A stretch of DNA of 64,000 bases from Pegea sp. RAD2-039. Taxonomy: Eukaryota > Chordata > Thaliacea > Salpida > Salpidae. The translations under genes were made by a program, and so were the position numbers. This document shows positions 33,234-45,600 of the stretch, piece after piece (within the stretch, counting starts at the first letter, position 1; every line of letters begins with the position of its first letter). The DNA lies in the NCBI GenBank assembly GCA_034620365.1, contig JAQGEQ010000048.1, positions 62,001-126,000 of the forward strand, written 5' to 3'. The notes under the pieces are model-generated. The model was not told the origin of the DNA. It ran no database searches and saw only the letters and a program-made list of their open reading frames with translations.

Positions 33234-33689
33234 TTAGTAAACTATTTCATTTTTTATGATGAAACGTCTAAAAATATTTTCATATCCAGCTTCATGCATC
33301 AGATGAATAAATTCAGCAGAGATGGATTTTATAGCTTCCTTATTTTTCAATCGTCTGTACATCCAAGCGTACACCAGAGACTTAAACGTTTCATCAACTT
33401 GCGACCAGTGGGTCCAAGTTAAATCTACAAAAATATCAGCAGGATTTTCACATAGAAAAGACACAAGCAAGTCGTTTATTGAATTAATTTTTGGAGCTAT
33501 CTGATTAACCATTCCAACCAACTCTTGTGGAAGACTATATTCATGGATTCTGTGGTTTGGAGGACCTTTTATCTTTGGTATTAAACTTTCAGATGCTAGC
33601 TGATTAGTACCCACCAACCATGGCCAGGCTGGTACATTGGTACTACGCTCAAAAAATTTACCAGAAGAGTTTGCTTGAAGACGATTCAT
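33234..33689 (-). CDS. Unrecognised single-exon protein, 151 aa
   Basis: Complete ORF from ATG (33689) to stop (33234-33236) with base composition and amino-acid mix like the real genes here. It has no signal peptide or membrane segment. Features visible: a Trp/Pro motif WPWLVGTNQL near residue 22, a Pro-containing middle (KIKGPPNHRIHEYSLPQEL), the acidic-aromatic stretch ADIFVDLTWTHWSQVDETFK near residue 85, then helical sequence to a basic end. AATAAA lies 8 nt past the stop, at 33221-33226, which supports a real transcript. I do not recognise a family. A small cilium-associated protein is one guess from general character only. Confidence 0.6.
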   Translation of the reverse strand: MNRLQANSSGKFFERSTNVPAWPWLVGTNQLASESLIPKIKGPPNHRIHEYSLPQELVGMVNQIAPKINSINDLLVSFLCENPADIFVDLTWTHWSQVDETFKSLVYAWMYRRLKNKEAIKSISAEFIHLMHEAGYENIFRRFIIKNEIVY

Positions 33690-35740
33690 GTCTTGTCAAG
33701 TTTTTTAAAAGAGTTTATTTATTACTTCTAAAACTAAAAGATAAATTGAAATTTGTTAAGCTTGCTCAGAATCAAATCCAGTTTTATATACTTAAACATA
33801 TAAAAAACACCATTTATATAATATAACAATTATTGCTATTACATTAGTTCTAAATTCAAACTGTAAGTACCATACTACAAATATCCTAATATAATAAGAA
33901 AATAATAAATTAAGATCAAATAAAATTAGAGAATAGTGCCAATACAATTCTTTTATATGTAACATTATAAAAATAATGTTTTTACAGTGTTCAATATTTC
34001 AAAAAAAAAGGTCAACAATTTCTAATTTTCTTATACTAAAGATAATAACTAGTATTAAAAATAAGAAAAAAATAATTATAGCCTTTCTGTTATCAAATTG
34101 ATTCTAATTTTAACATAAAATCAATGGTTTTCTTTATTTTTCAAACAGTTTAATTTTCTTAAGCCTATGCAGGTAAGCATATAATGTAATATATATATAT
34201 ATATGCATTTTGTATTCCAGCAGCTATTATTGATAAATACAAGATAAAAGTTATTTTCTAAAACAAAGATATGAATTATTTATTAACTTAATGATAATCT
34301 AAAGTCTTCAAAAGATTCTTTTATAAATAATAGGAAGTTATAAAAGTCAAAAATAAATAACATAACCTTTTCAAAATTGTTACACTAATAGTACATCTAT
34401 ATTAGAAAAATAAAAAAGTATTTTAATTTATCCAAAACGCATTTAATGATTAAAACTGTTGTGTTTAATAAATTATATTATTAAAACTTTGAATAATATA
34501 AATGCTGATAAACTAGTAGTTTTATTATTAGTAGAAATAAAAAGAAAGAACATAAAGAAAAGCAAGCAAATAAAAACAGTTTTGCAGAAGAATGAATAAA
34601 ATTATTTTGAAATAAAAAAACTACTAAACACATTTATATCAATTTAGACTTTCTCAAGTTAAATTTCTAATCAACTAATATATTTTTCTAAATTCAGTTT
34701 AAACGAATCACAAGTAATAAAATCAAGAGTACCAAAGGTTTTCTTGTTCCTTATAGTATTGAGACAGGTTCAGTATTATTAATTTTAGAAGATATCTTTA
34801 AACAAGTTTTTTTTTATAAAAAATAGAATAATAAGTAAAAATATTTGTGATAATGATCTAAATCAGTTAAAAACTCAGAACATTGAAACTTTTTCATAAA
34901 AATCAACTCAAACTTCTCATATCGAAAAACTTTAAGTATAGATAAGAATCATTCACAAACTTTTCTAAGTATTTCCCATATATAACGTTTCAAAAAAGTA
35001 TAGTTGAGTTTAGCTGAATAAGTTTTTATTTTTGATTAAAGTAAAGCTGTTTTTAATCTCAAAGAAGATTATACTTCTTATTTAGCTCTGCAATTATTGT
35101 CGTTTTATTAGCTTAAAGATATTAAACAAATCTACTTAAAAAAGTATTAAAATTAACTATTATGGTTATAAGTATTTACTTAACATGTTAAATGCTCTAT
35201 GTTCTATAAACAACTTTTACTAAATGTCGCTTTCCGCTTAAAGTAGGCTAAAACTGAGTAGTTTTTATAAACTAGTAAAATAGTTTCTTAAATATCCTTA
35301 TTACTAGAAGTATCTAAGAAAAGCTTTAACTTCAAATTGATGTAAATGTAAGAAGAACTGAGGTTAAAGTAAATAATGTTGATTATTGTAAATATTTAAG
35401 AAGTTATACGCAATATTAATAAAAATTTAATGATACTCTTATTATAGTAGATGAACTATATTTATTTCATTTTTTATGAAACTTAGATTGATTTATTTGT
35501 AACTGTGATTTTATAAGTTTATAACTATAAAAATTTCTGCCACTGGAAAATTTTTTAGATTATTAATAAGTAAATGACTCTCTTAATGATTATGCGAAAT
35601 GTATCGAGCGAAGTTTAGTGTTTCTATTATTTTCATCTTTCTTGAAATCTAAACAAAAGCTTTTTTTGTAAGTATCATTGAATATACTGTTTAAAAGTTT
35701 GCATATTAAGCTTTTAATATAACTGTTTATGCTTGGTTTC

Positions 35741-35928
35741 AGTAATTGTAGTATAACAGTAGAGTTTTTTACCGCTGACATAAATGTGTTATTGTTCAGT
35801 CTGGTATAAACCGTTGTCATTCGATAGGATGCATTCTAGATAGCGCATATTGTTAGTATACTTATCGTTGTTGTTAGTCGCCTTACTAATTTGAATAAAG
35901 CTCGATATAAAGAGTCATTATCATTACA
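35741..35928 (-). repeat. 180-bp dispersed repeat, copy 1
   Basis: On the minus strand it begins TGTAATGATAATGACTC and includes GCTTTATTCAAATTAGTAAG, GATAAGTATACTAAC, AATGACAACGGT and AACACATTTATGTCAGCGG, ending near TACTACAATTACT. The same blocks occur in order at 45680-45856 and 52045-52232. Size and lack of coding capacity fit a solo LTR, TRIM or MITE. Confidence 0.7.
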
Positions 35929-36877
35929 CCTGTATATTGATTGTAAACTACTAAAACGTAGTTCAATTCGAAGACAAAAAACTATGTTCTGGTTAGTCCT
36001 TAATCTTCAAGAAAATCTTTGTCATGGAAAAGTAAAATATAAAAGAATTAGTTACAGAAATGAAAGTAGCTTTTAATCAAACGGCAAAATCTTTCTAATT
36101 CTTTATTAGATTGTAAATAATGATTTATAAACCAATCTAACTAAGGTTTTATCTAACTAATGATATGGTTGAATACAAATGATTTGATTACCAATAGTTT
36201 TATTGTCGACACAATCTATGTTGAAAAATCAATCAGTTTACCCAAACAGTTACAAAAATTTACGAAATAAGATTTTCTCTTTCAAAAAGTCATTAAACTG
36301 ATTAGATTGAAGTCAATCACTTAATACTGTAAAAGTACTTTTCAGATAAAAAATGTTTTGCTTCAGCTCTTAGACAGTGGCTGGCTTCACTATACTGCAA
36401 CAAAACACTTCTATCAAAAAATATATAGATAATATTTTCGACAACCTTAAAGCTTGTTGAATGTAAATAAAACTGAACTAAGATGTTAACAATTTAATAA
36501 CTTCCGTCTTATAAACTAACTGATCATAAAAATTATTTTTGATTAATTATTATTTTTTCAATCTGCTAGTTAATAAATTTACAAATTATAAGTTAACTTA
36601 TTAACTCTACAGATATTCAGATTAATATTAAAGTTTGTTTTTTGATTTTCAAATTGTTTAAAAACTTTCTGTATATTCTTTCTGTATTCACAAAACTTAA
36701 ATCAATAAGCAGTAAAAATATTTTTGATTTGAAATATAAAAACGACAATGACAATTTGCTTGAGAAAACGATTAACTACTCCAGAAAAATGTTATTAGAA
36801 TTGATATGAACCGAAAGAAATTAAAATATTGAGCTGGAGTTGAAAGAAAGATGACCTAAAACTTTGAAGAAGAAATA

Positions 36878-36883
36878 TTTATT
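36878..36883 (-). terminator. Candidate poly(A) signal of SLC35F6
   Basis: AATAAA on the minus strand about 100 nt past the SLC35F6 stop codon. Confidence 0.4.
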
Positions 36884-36982
36884 TCAAAAATTCAGTAAAA
36901 TTAAGTTAACTGTGATTTAAAAGACTTCAATTTTTGAACTACAGAAGTTTGTTATGAAAAAAATCTTCCTATAAAATGAGAG

Positions 36983-39775
36983 TTAAGAGACAAGAGGAGA
37001 ACTTTCATCAATATCATCAGCATCATAATCATCGTTATGATTAAATGAAGAAGATAGTTGAGGTGCAGCTGGGAGGCAAGGAATTTCGATGAGGTTGTTG
37101 TAGATGGCAGTCCCAAGTAGCAAAAGAACAAATCCAATGACCTGATTAATAAAATAATTTGTCAAGTTCTGTTCAGAAGTTTTCATGTAAATAACAACTT
37201 ACTTGCAAATAGGAAAACGTTTGCCATTGCACACCAATACTCACAGCCCATATAACCACTGTTCGAACACTATCCATCACCATTCTACAATTAAATTTAT
37301 TTTGAAAAGTATCTCATCAAATAGTGTTTGAAAGTGTTTGAATTGTTACAGATAATAAAGTTGAAAGGTCGTTTTTAAGATTACAAAATATAAACAGATA
37401 AGAAGTTTATATAAGTCTAGTTCACTTTAAAGCATTTTCTTTAATGATAACAGGTTATTTGAGCAATACATTGATAAGAATTGTTGGTAGATATTTAAAA
37501 GACTTCTATACAAGAATTTAAAATCAAATAATTCAAACCTGGTTGTTGCACTGAACTCTTTTGTCACACTCAAACCAAAGAAGTTAAAGAAAGCAATACT
37601 GAAGATGCTGCCAATTTGAGCTAATGCAAGAGTTGAGTTATGACCCATTTGATACAAACCATCCAAAGCATCTTCAAGAACACCTCTTGAGTTAGTACTA
37701 AATCCTGGTGCTGGTATGTAATACATAGGTATAAGTAACAAGCCAAGAATGGTAGCTCCAAATAACCCTGGAAATTATTTGCAAATATGTTACAGTGAGT
37801 AATGCTTTTATATTTTAATTTTTTATTTAAACTTTTTTCGGTTTATATTTGAACTGATGTAAAAATAAATACTGGAATAATGTTTCTTATATTCTTACAC
37901 ACTAACATTTGAGTTTATAACTGAAGTGTTGACACCTACTAGATTTAAATACTCATTAACAACTATAAATTGATAATTTTGCAATGCTAGCAAATTTCAT
38001 TACTATTACTAAAATGTAGTGAAAATAAAAAAGTAAAAATAAACTATTTGTTACATTTGTTTTTTCTCAGTATCAATTTTGAAGCAGATTTTTTATGAAA
38101 TGAAAATAAAAAGATACCTTCATAACCAACAGCTTGCAAGGGATGAATATCTTTCTTGTTCACAAATTTCTCTTCAACGACCATTTGAACAGCTGTGATG
38201 ATCTGGGCGGCAACGATTATTAAATCACCTGAAAATATTTTGAATATATCAATTCTCTCTTCTACAACCATTTCAGTGATTAATGTTAAATAGTTTTCAA
38301 AAGTAACTGATAACTTATCTGTAATAATAATAAGCTACAAAGTATTTTATAAACTAATCTAAAATATAAATTATTAGACATATTCTGATTTAGACTTGGT
38401 TGAATTATTCAGTTATAAATAACTAACTAAAAGTAATAATTAATAATTGACTTTATCAGCAAAATATTTTTAAATACTATTAAAATAATGCTTTTTACAA
38501 AAATAAAACAATGTTGGTTTTTACAATGAAATGACTAAATTTTATTACATCATAAAAAATAATCCTCAAATAAGAACTGGAATAAGATTAAAGTTTAAAC
38601 AACAAATAAATGAAATAAATTAACTTTTACCTGTTATTATCATATTAGGACCGTATTCAGTGGATGAATTGAATACAACATCAGATATACCAACAGTTGC
38701 AAGACCACATATTACAAATGCAATACCTAGCCAAGCCTTTGCAATTATAAAACGCCGAAGAAAAGCAACAGATAAAAGAGCAGTGAAAACAATAACAGCT
38801 CCTCGTAACATTTGAAAACTAGAAGCATATGTAAAATTAAGGCCAATGTACCTGTAAAAAAGTTGTTATTCATAAAAAAAATTTCATTCATAAATTTAAC
38901 TTCAAAACAATATATGAAGATGTTCTTTTGATCATTAATAAATAAAATATTTGGAACATTAATGAAAATATTTTTGCCATTTGTAATTATACTTTTATCA
39001 AATAACTGACAATAATGTAAAAAATAATATTAAAAAATAACTTTTTTGAGTTAATAAAAAATGTTCAAGAACTTGTACAAAATTTTACAACATACATTAA
39101 TGATGTAGCTGTCATGTCACAACAAGCTGGTAATAGAAGCAAAAATGGATTAAAATCCAGATTTCCATGATTAATGTCTCTTGAGCCCAGGTTTAGTAAA
39201 TTATATTTATTTGAATAATACCATGCTTTAAAAACTAATAGACAAGATAATTCCCCAAGAAACATAAAAACAGCCTGAAAAACAAAACATTCAAATTCTT
39301 TAAATGTGATTTAAATGATTAAAATGTTTAATATTATACATAAAGTCTTGTTCAATTCAAATAAATATTAAAATATTCATTTAAAACATCCTACAAAGAA
39401 TAAAAAATGTTTTTTTGACCTTATACTTCAAAAAAATTTATTTTTACTTAAAAAGTTGTTTTATAAACTTTCTTGAATAAAAATCAAATTAATGTTTACC
39501 TGAAGAAAAGGATGCTCAAATTTATGGATGTCTCCTCCTTTTCCAGGAGCTATTTGTTGATCAGCCCACCTATAATAATAAACTGAAATAATATTTCATC
39601 ACAAATATTTTAAGTAATATTCTTTACAAATAAATCTGATTATTTCATAACTACTGGTACTAAAACAGATATTTATTTTAGTATTTTAAAGAAAGTTGTA
39701 CTTAGTCGATAAAGTGTTAAGAGATCCAAATACAACCATTCCACCAGCTATAAATAGTTGGTAAGGTGTCCACAT
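36983..39775 (-). CDS. SLC35F6: SLC35F6-like membrane transporter, 374 aa
   Basis: Multi-pass protein of the drug/metabolite (EamA/SLC35) superfamily; SLC35F6 is reported in lysosomal and mitochondrial membranes and its substrate is not established. Exons on the minus strand: 39702-39775, 39500-39569, 39096-39274, 38631-38851, 38118-38228, 37539-37767, 37203-37284, 36983-37141; 1125 nt in frame, close to the human 371 aa. Start MWTPYQLFIAGGMVVFGSLN. Recognisable blocks: KWADQQIAPG, FEHPFLQAVFMFLGELSC, CDMTATSLMY, SSFQMLRGAVIVFTALLSVAFL, QMVVEEKFVNKKDIHPLQAV, LLIPMYYIPAPGFSTN and VTKEFSATTRMVMDSVRTV. About ten hydrophobic helices and an acidic cytosolic tail ending ESSPLVS, which resembles a late-endosomal sorting tail. 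Donor of exon 3 is gtatgt at 39091-39095, chosen because it keeps LMYIGLNFT in frame. Confidence 0.96.
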
Positions 39776-42663
39776 GGTGAAATTTTAAAAAATAAAAGCT
39801 GACTATTAAATTAAATATATGCTTAGAAACAAACAAAAGCATCAAATATGAATTGTTATTAATTTGAAATTATTTTTATAACTAGTCACTATTTACTAGT
39901 TTAAATAATTACATTTCAATCAAATAAAAACTTCTAATTCATAAAAGTATACTTAACTTTAATTTCATCAAAATAAAGATTTAATAATATCACATAACTA
40001 TAATAGATTATTAATGATATTAGAAAATAAATCCTTTAATGAAGCTTTATAAACAGTTAATGTACAAATAGAATAGCTTCTGTACACAATTGAAATATGA
40101 CAATATAAACGTATAACAAGTGACAACAATATAATAATAATTGACAGTAAAGAACATACAAATATTAATTTTTCCAGAATATAATTACAAGCAAGAAATC
40201 TCTGAATAATAAAATCATAGAAATTCATCTTACTTTTGATTTATAATCAAAATAATGAATTTAAAAATAAAAATAAACTCAAACCTATTGCATTAATAAA
40301 TTTGACTGCAGCTAATCACGTGAACAGTTCAATAATCACAACAAAGTGGTAAACAACTATTCTTTTCTATTTTGAAAGCTTGGAAGTTTAAAGAGAGCTT
40401 TTTATTATTTTTAAATTTGCTTTTTTAAAGCTCTAAAATAAATAAATGTCTTTTAATAGGTTTAGAACTGTGTTTGATTTAATTATAATGCTGTTAACAT
40501 CATTTTCTGTCCAAACTTTGCAAGCCAAAGTAGTAGATACAAAAAGCCAACATTCTTACCTCCTTTCTGTCAACACATAGGATTTTATTATTGTGAAATA
40601 AGGATTGCACCAACAATAGTTAGATCCGCTTCTTAGTAACACAGTTTAACGACCTGGGACAGTGATATCGAGGTTATTTGATTATAGATTTTCTGTCTGA
40701 GTTTACTCTGGTACGTTTTGATTCTTTCGGATCGACCACGAAACAGTTTCAATATTCAGCCATATTTTAGAAACTTAGCTTACTAAAAATAAATTATAAT
40801 ATTAATAGAAATCTATTAATCACATCTTCATAGAGCAGATAATTTATGAACAAAGCTATAATTGGTAATAAATTTATTGAGATTAAATTTAACTGTGGTA
40901 AGAAGATGTAAATGTACTGGTTATTTCCTATGCTCAGATTACATTATTGATAAAAACAGTATTTTTCTTAGTTTTTAAAACTATTTTAAAGATTGTTGAG
41001 AAGTTAGTTAAACAATTTTAATTAGTAGATGCACTGCAAAGTTGAGCCATAACAATGGTTTAATCGTCAAAGTAAGATTGATAGTAAGTCCATAAATCTA
41101 CCTAAAAAAAATTGACTAAATCAAGTAGAAAGTGGTAAACAGAATTCAAGCTCAAAAGCTCTCACATGCTGATGTGACAAAAAAAGTTATGGAGATGCAA
41201 CCTGAACAGAGCAATCAAACTGATATTTTTTGATCTAATCATAAATCTCTTATACTTAAGTGTTCTAATTTTTCTGCATCAATTTTGTTGAATTGTGGTG
41301 TTTGAAACTTTTTCTTTATTTCTGTGCAATCAGACTGTGTTATGTCTTCTATAAGTGCTGGATGATTTACAATCATAATTCTATCTAGTTTACCATGTTC
41401 GCTATAAGGGCTGTTGAGTTTGTAGCTCGTAGCCACGCGTTGAATAAATAAAGTATAAAGAAAACACTTACAAATGCACTTTTGGTTATTTACAAACGAG
41501 TGCTTTTAGTTTGTTCAGGTAGAAAACACGATCTAACAATTTTTTAAGTATTTAGAGTTCCAAAAAACTCTCATTTTTTAAGTCGACTTCAAAGTGATAT
41601 CTTTTTAAATGCGGAAATCACTTTATAAGTATCATTTATTTTGGACGAATTTTAATCTTAACTTAATATAAAAGCCATCTTAACCAAGTAATCGCTGAAA
41701 ATCAAATTTTTCTACTATTTATTTTTCATTTGACAATTGAAAGCAAATTAAAGTAATTGACATTTTTCTACATTTACTACTTTCTGTCCCAAAATGTTTG
41801 TTGTTGATAGAATAAATAAAGCATTCTATTTATCAATTTTTTCTTTTTATTACGATAAGACATTTTTGATACTTTTTATACTACTTGAAACGATAGATCA
41901 ATTTAGATAAATACTTTTTAACGTCAATATGATAGAGCACCACGATGAGAAACAAACTATTGAAAAGCTTTGTAAACAAATTGCAGTACAACAGTTATAA
42001 GACTATGGACAGTTTATTAATAACAACATTTAAAAGGACACCAGCTCAAAATTTTACTTTGTGAATGTTTTAAAATTTCACCTTGTATTAAATTTGATCT
42101 ATTTTGAATTATTGTGTAACTCAAGTAATTATAATACATTGACTATGCCAATTTACATTTAAGCGGATTAAGTTTACAAGTAAAATTTAAATTGTTGCTA
42201 AGCTCTAAATATTTTGAATTAATGATGAAATAATTGGATTAAAGTTTAACTCTTCAAAAACGTTTTTACCAATTTCCTATTTATAATTTGAGTTGGCTTT
42301 TAGTGTTAGTGTTGCTTGAGACTATAAAAGTTTACGATGTCCTAAATAATTGTTTTTTAAATAAAAGTGTTGTCATTGAAAAAGTTTCAATTTGTTTTAA
42401 AAGTAGAATTTTGTTTACTTAAATACTTTAAGTTGAATAAGTCATAAGACATTTCAGTGAGCGATTCAAAATCTTATTTAATTGAAAGATAGAAACCATA
42501 ATAAAGTTTTATATTAAAAAGTTATTTTATAATTTAAACTCTGTAAATTAATTTCCTTTTGATAATCAGAATCAAAGAATATTTTAAAGACTTTATTATT
42601 TACATTAATTTTTTGGCCATAAGTTATTTATTACTTTTGGAATAATTTCTCTGAAATTAAAAA
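39776..42663. other. Intergenic stretch between SLC35F6 and the double protease
   Basis: These divergent genes are separated by 2.9 kb. AT-rich. It holds the small repeat at 41401-41454 and a 65-codon minus-strand ORF at 41239-41436 that overlaps it. A somewhat less AT-rich patch at about 40615-40755 has no recognisable content. Confidence 0.45.
41401..41454 (-). repeat. Short dispersed repeat, copy 1
   Basis: On the minus strand it contains TATTCAACGCGTGGCTACGA and CAAACTCAACAGCCCTTATA. A close copy lies at 59758-59810 on the plus strand. It may be the end of an LTR or another element; the 65-aa ORF running through it (41239-41436) has no recognised family. Confidence 0.5.
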
Positions 42664-45600
42664 ATGAGTTACAAAATTGGCCAAAAAACTTTTTGGAACT
42701 TAATTCTGGTTGTAGTTTTATATTCACCGGTAATTCAGACTTATGGTAATTATTATTCCATTTTATTTTACAATTAGCTTAAATATATATAGATTATTTA
42801 TGCTAAATAAATTATTAATTTAATAAATTTTTAAGAAATATATATAAAAAGAGTTAGTACAATATACATGAGCAAAATCATTATAAACTTCTACTTAATA
42901 AAATTATAGTAATATCATCAAAATTCAAGATGTAGATTTAAACAACTGTTTATCTACATAGATATTTGTACAAACGAAGATATTAAAGGAACTTCGGGAG
43001 TTATAACTTCCCCAAACTATCCCTTATTATTTACTAAACCTGCTAACTGTTCTAAAACGATAATTGTGCCAGAAAGTAAAGTAAGCTGAATGATTTCTTA
43101 TTAATCATTGTAATTTTATCAGATGATTATAAAGTTTATTACAGATTTATTATTATATTTTATACCTGATTATTAAATAATTGTCAACATTGTAACATTT
43201 ATTTTACTTTTACAACTTAAAAAAACTTCTGATTGTATTTAACAGAGACTAATGGTTTATTTTCGAGATATTGAAGTAGAATTTCATGTGAATTGCACCT
43301 TAAGCTACTTGGAAGTGTTACTTGGTGATAAAGCTGTGAGATTGAATATTTTGTTCAACTATTTATAGCATTTTATACAATTTTAAATCTACTTCTAATT
43401 CCTATTACTTTTTGGTTTATTAACATTTACATTGTTTACGAGTTTTATTATTTATATTAGTTGGAAGTATCAACATTTGTAGTATAAACTTTAAATATCT
43501 ACTATTACTGATATTATGTTAACTTTGTAAAACTGCAAACTTAATTTTTTCAATTCCTAATACCTAGCTCGGTGGAGCAGTTTTTTGCGGAAACAGGATT
43601 CTTCCTAATTTTACTACAAATGAAAACGTAACTTTCAAACTTTACTCTAATGGTGCTGCTGAATTAACTAAATTTGAAATAAAATGGTCCTTACAACCAG
43701 GTGATGATAGTTAATTTTAATTTTGAAATGCATTTAAGAATACGTAATTTTTATATGTTCAAACTGAATAAGAAAAGATTATTTTACTGCATGAGTAAAT
43801 ATTCTTTAAAGGCTTGAGTAGACGCACTCAATAGATTTTTTGGTCTTTTTGCGTACGTACAATTGAGGGTTTCATTGTTATTTACCGTTGTGCGTATCTT
43901 ACAACAGAACAAAGCTCTTGTATAGACTCATTATCGTTACAATGTAACATTAACAAAAAATAAATAGAATTAAGATTAAAATATAATGTTGAGATAATAA
44001 AAAGTAGTTTTGTACTTAAAAAGATTAATTTTGAAGTAAATAAATTGAAAACAAATTTCTTTTCAAAAACTCGGTTTTATTTGCTTTTTTCATCTTTATA
44101 AATCTTGTGAAGATTGTGGAAGTGATGAATACAGATGTTGGGACGGAACATGTCTTCCTTCATCCAAGCATTGTGATGGAGTTTCTGATTGTGCTGATCA
44201 AAGTGATGAGATTGAGTGTGGTGAGATTTTACATTAAAGATGTACTTCAAAAATTGACTGAATCTAGCTTGAATATTCTTTATGTTTTTAAATATAATCC
44301 AGAAAAATTAGCGGAAAATAATTTTATTAAAACTAAGTTTTATTCTGACAAATTTTATGAACAATTTATCTTTTTACAGCTCAAGTAAAAGTCAAACCAA
44401 AATATTGTGGTAAAAATTCTGTTCCAGTTCGTTTTTTATGGGTAAGTTTAATCTTCTACACCTTTGTCGGCAGTTTATAGGCTTTATTAATCTTTAATCA
44501 CAAACTATTTGTAAGATTCTATAGGATTTAAACTCTAGAAATGATTTTTTAAAGGATCTGAAGGTGGTTGGTGGCGACGAAGCTGCTGGAAATTCATATC
44601 CGTGGATGGTAAAGCTGCTACAGAGAAACGGAGATCTTCTTTGCGGGGGGAGTATTGTTTCAGAAAGATGGATTTTGACAGCGGCTCATTGTTTGGAAAT
44701 CTTCTCATCTGTTTTGTAAGAATCTAATGTAGAAACAAAAATCAAATTCTCTGGTAGTCTCTTTTTAAATTAATTGTTAAAATCACTTTTAATGAACTTT
44801 TTAATAACTTCGGTAGATGCTCGTTGTATGATTATTGTATTTACAAAAGTTATCGAAAATCTGTTCAATATCATGACCGTATCTAAAAATATATTTTTAC
44901 TTTCTGTCGAATATTATAACGATTCAATTATTTTATCAGTGATTTCTACGGACAGCTGGGTGATAATCAATCAACAGTGATAACATTCAATTATTTTGTA
45001 TTAAGCCCAGAGTATGATAGGTACAATCTTTTATATTAGTCCCGTAGATTTCAAAATTTTGACAAACACTTTTTCAGCTTGACACTTGAAAATGATATAG
45101 CTCTGATAATGACATCTAAACCGATAAATTTCAATCATCAAGCACAACCGATTTGTTTATCATCTCAACCAACTGATTGGAAAGAAAATGAAGTATGTAT
45201 AGCAGCGGGATGGGGAAAATTCTGTAAGTACAATCTCCTACTGTAACTGAAGTTTCTATTGATCATGCAAAGGTTTAAACTATTTTAAATGGTAATTACT
45301 ACATCTATATAGCCTATGAAAGAAATTCTAGGAATAGTAAGTAAGTATGGCCTGCTTTGGCCGAGAACGAGAAGATTCAGTTGCTGCCCATGCAGCAGAA
45401 TTCCACTTTCCACACCAACAAGGTATATAGTGGAACAGAAGGACTGATGTAGCTACGCCCGGCTGGCGTCACAGGAGCTTCCAGAACGACATTGAGTATA
45501 GTAACGAACTGCCTATGAGGCTCCAACTCCGGCTTAAAATTTGGAGTTTTGCTTCTCCTAGAAATGTTGTCATTTACCAGACTCACTTTTTACCAGGGTT

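Larger units (their letters stand above)
33690..36982. other. Intergenic AT-rich stretch with one repeat copy
   Basis: AT-rich, with a short (AT)n run at about 34188-34205 and one copy of the 180-bp repeat at 35741-35928. No gene recognised; the ORF at 35590-35820 starts inside that repeat. Confidence 0.5.

Noticed and set aside
35590..35820. 76-codon minus-strand ORF
   Set aside because: Its start lies inside the 180-bp repeat, and the homologous copies are not open.
45377..45586. 69-codon minus-strand ORF in intron 9 of the protease
   Set aside because: It is the SINE-like body; the second copy does not preserve the frame.
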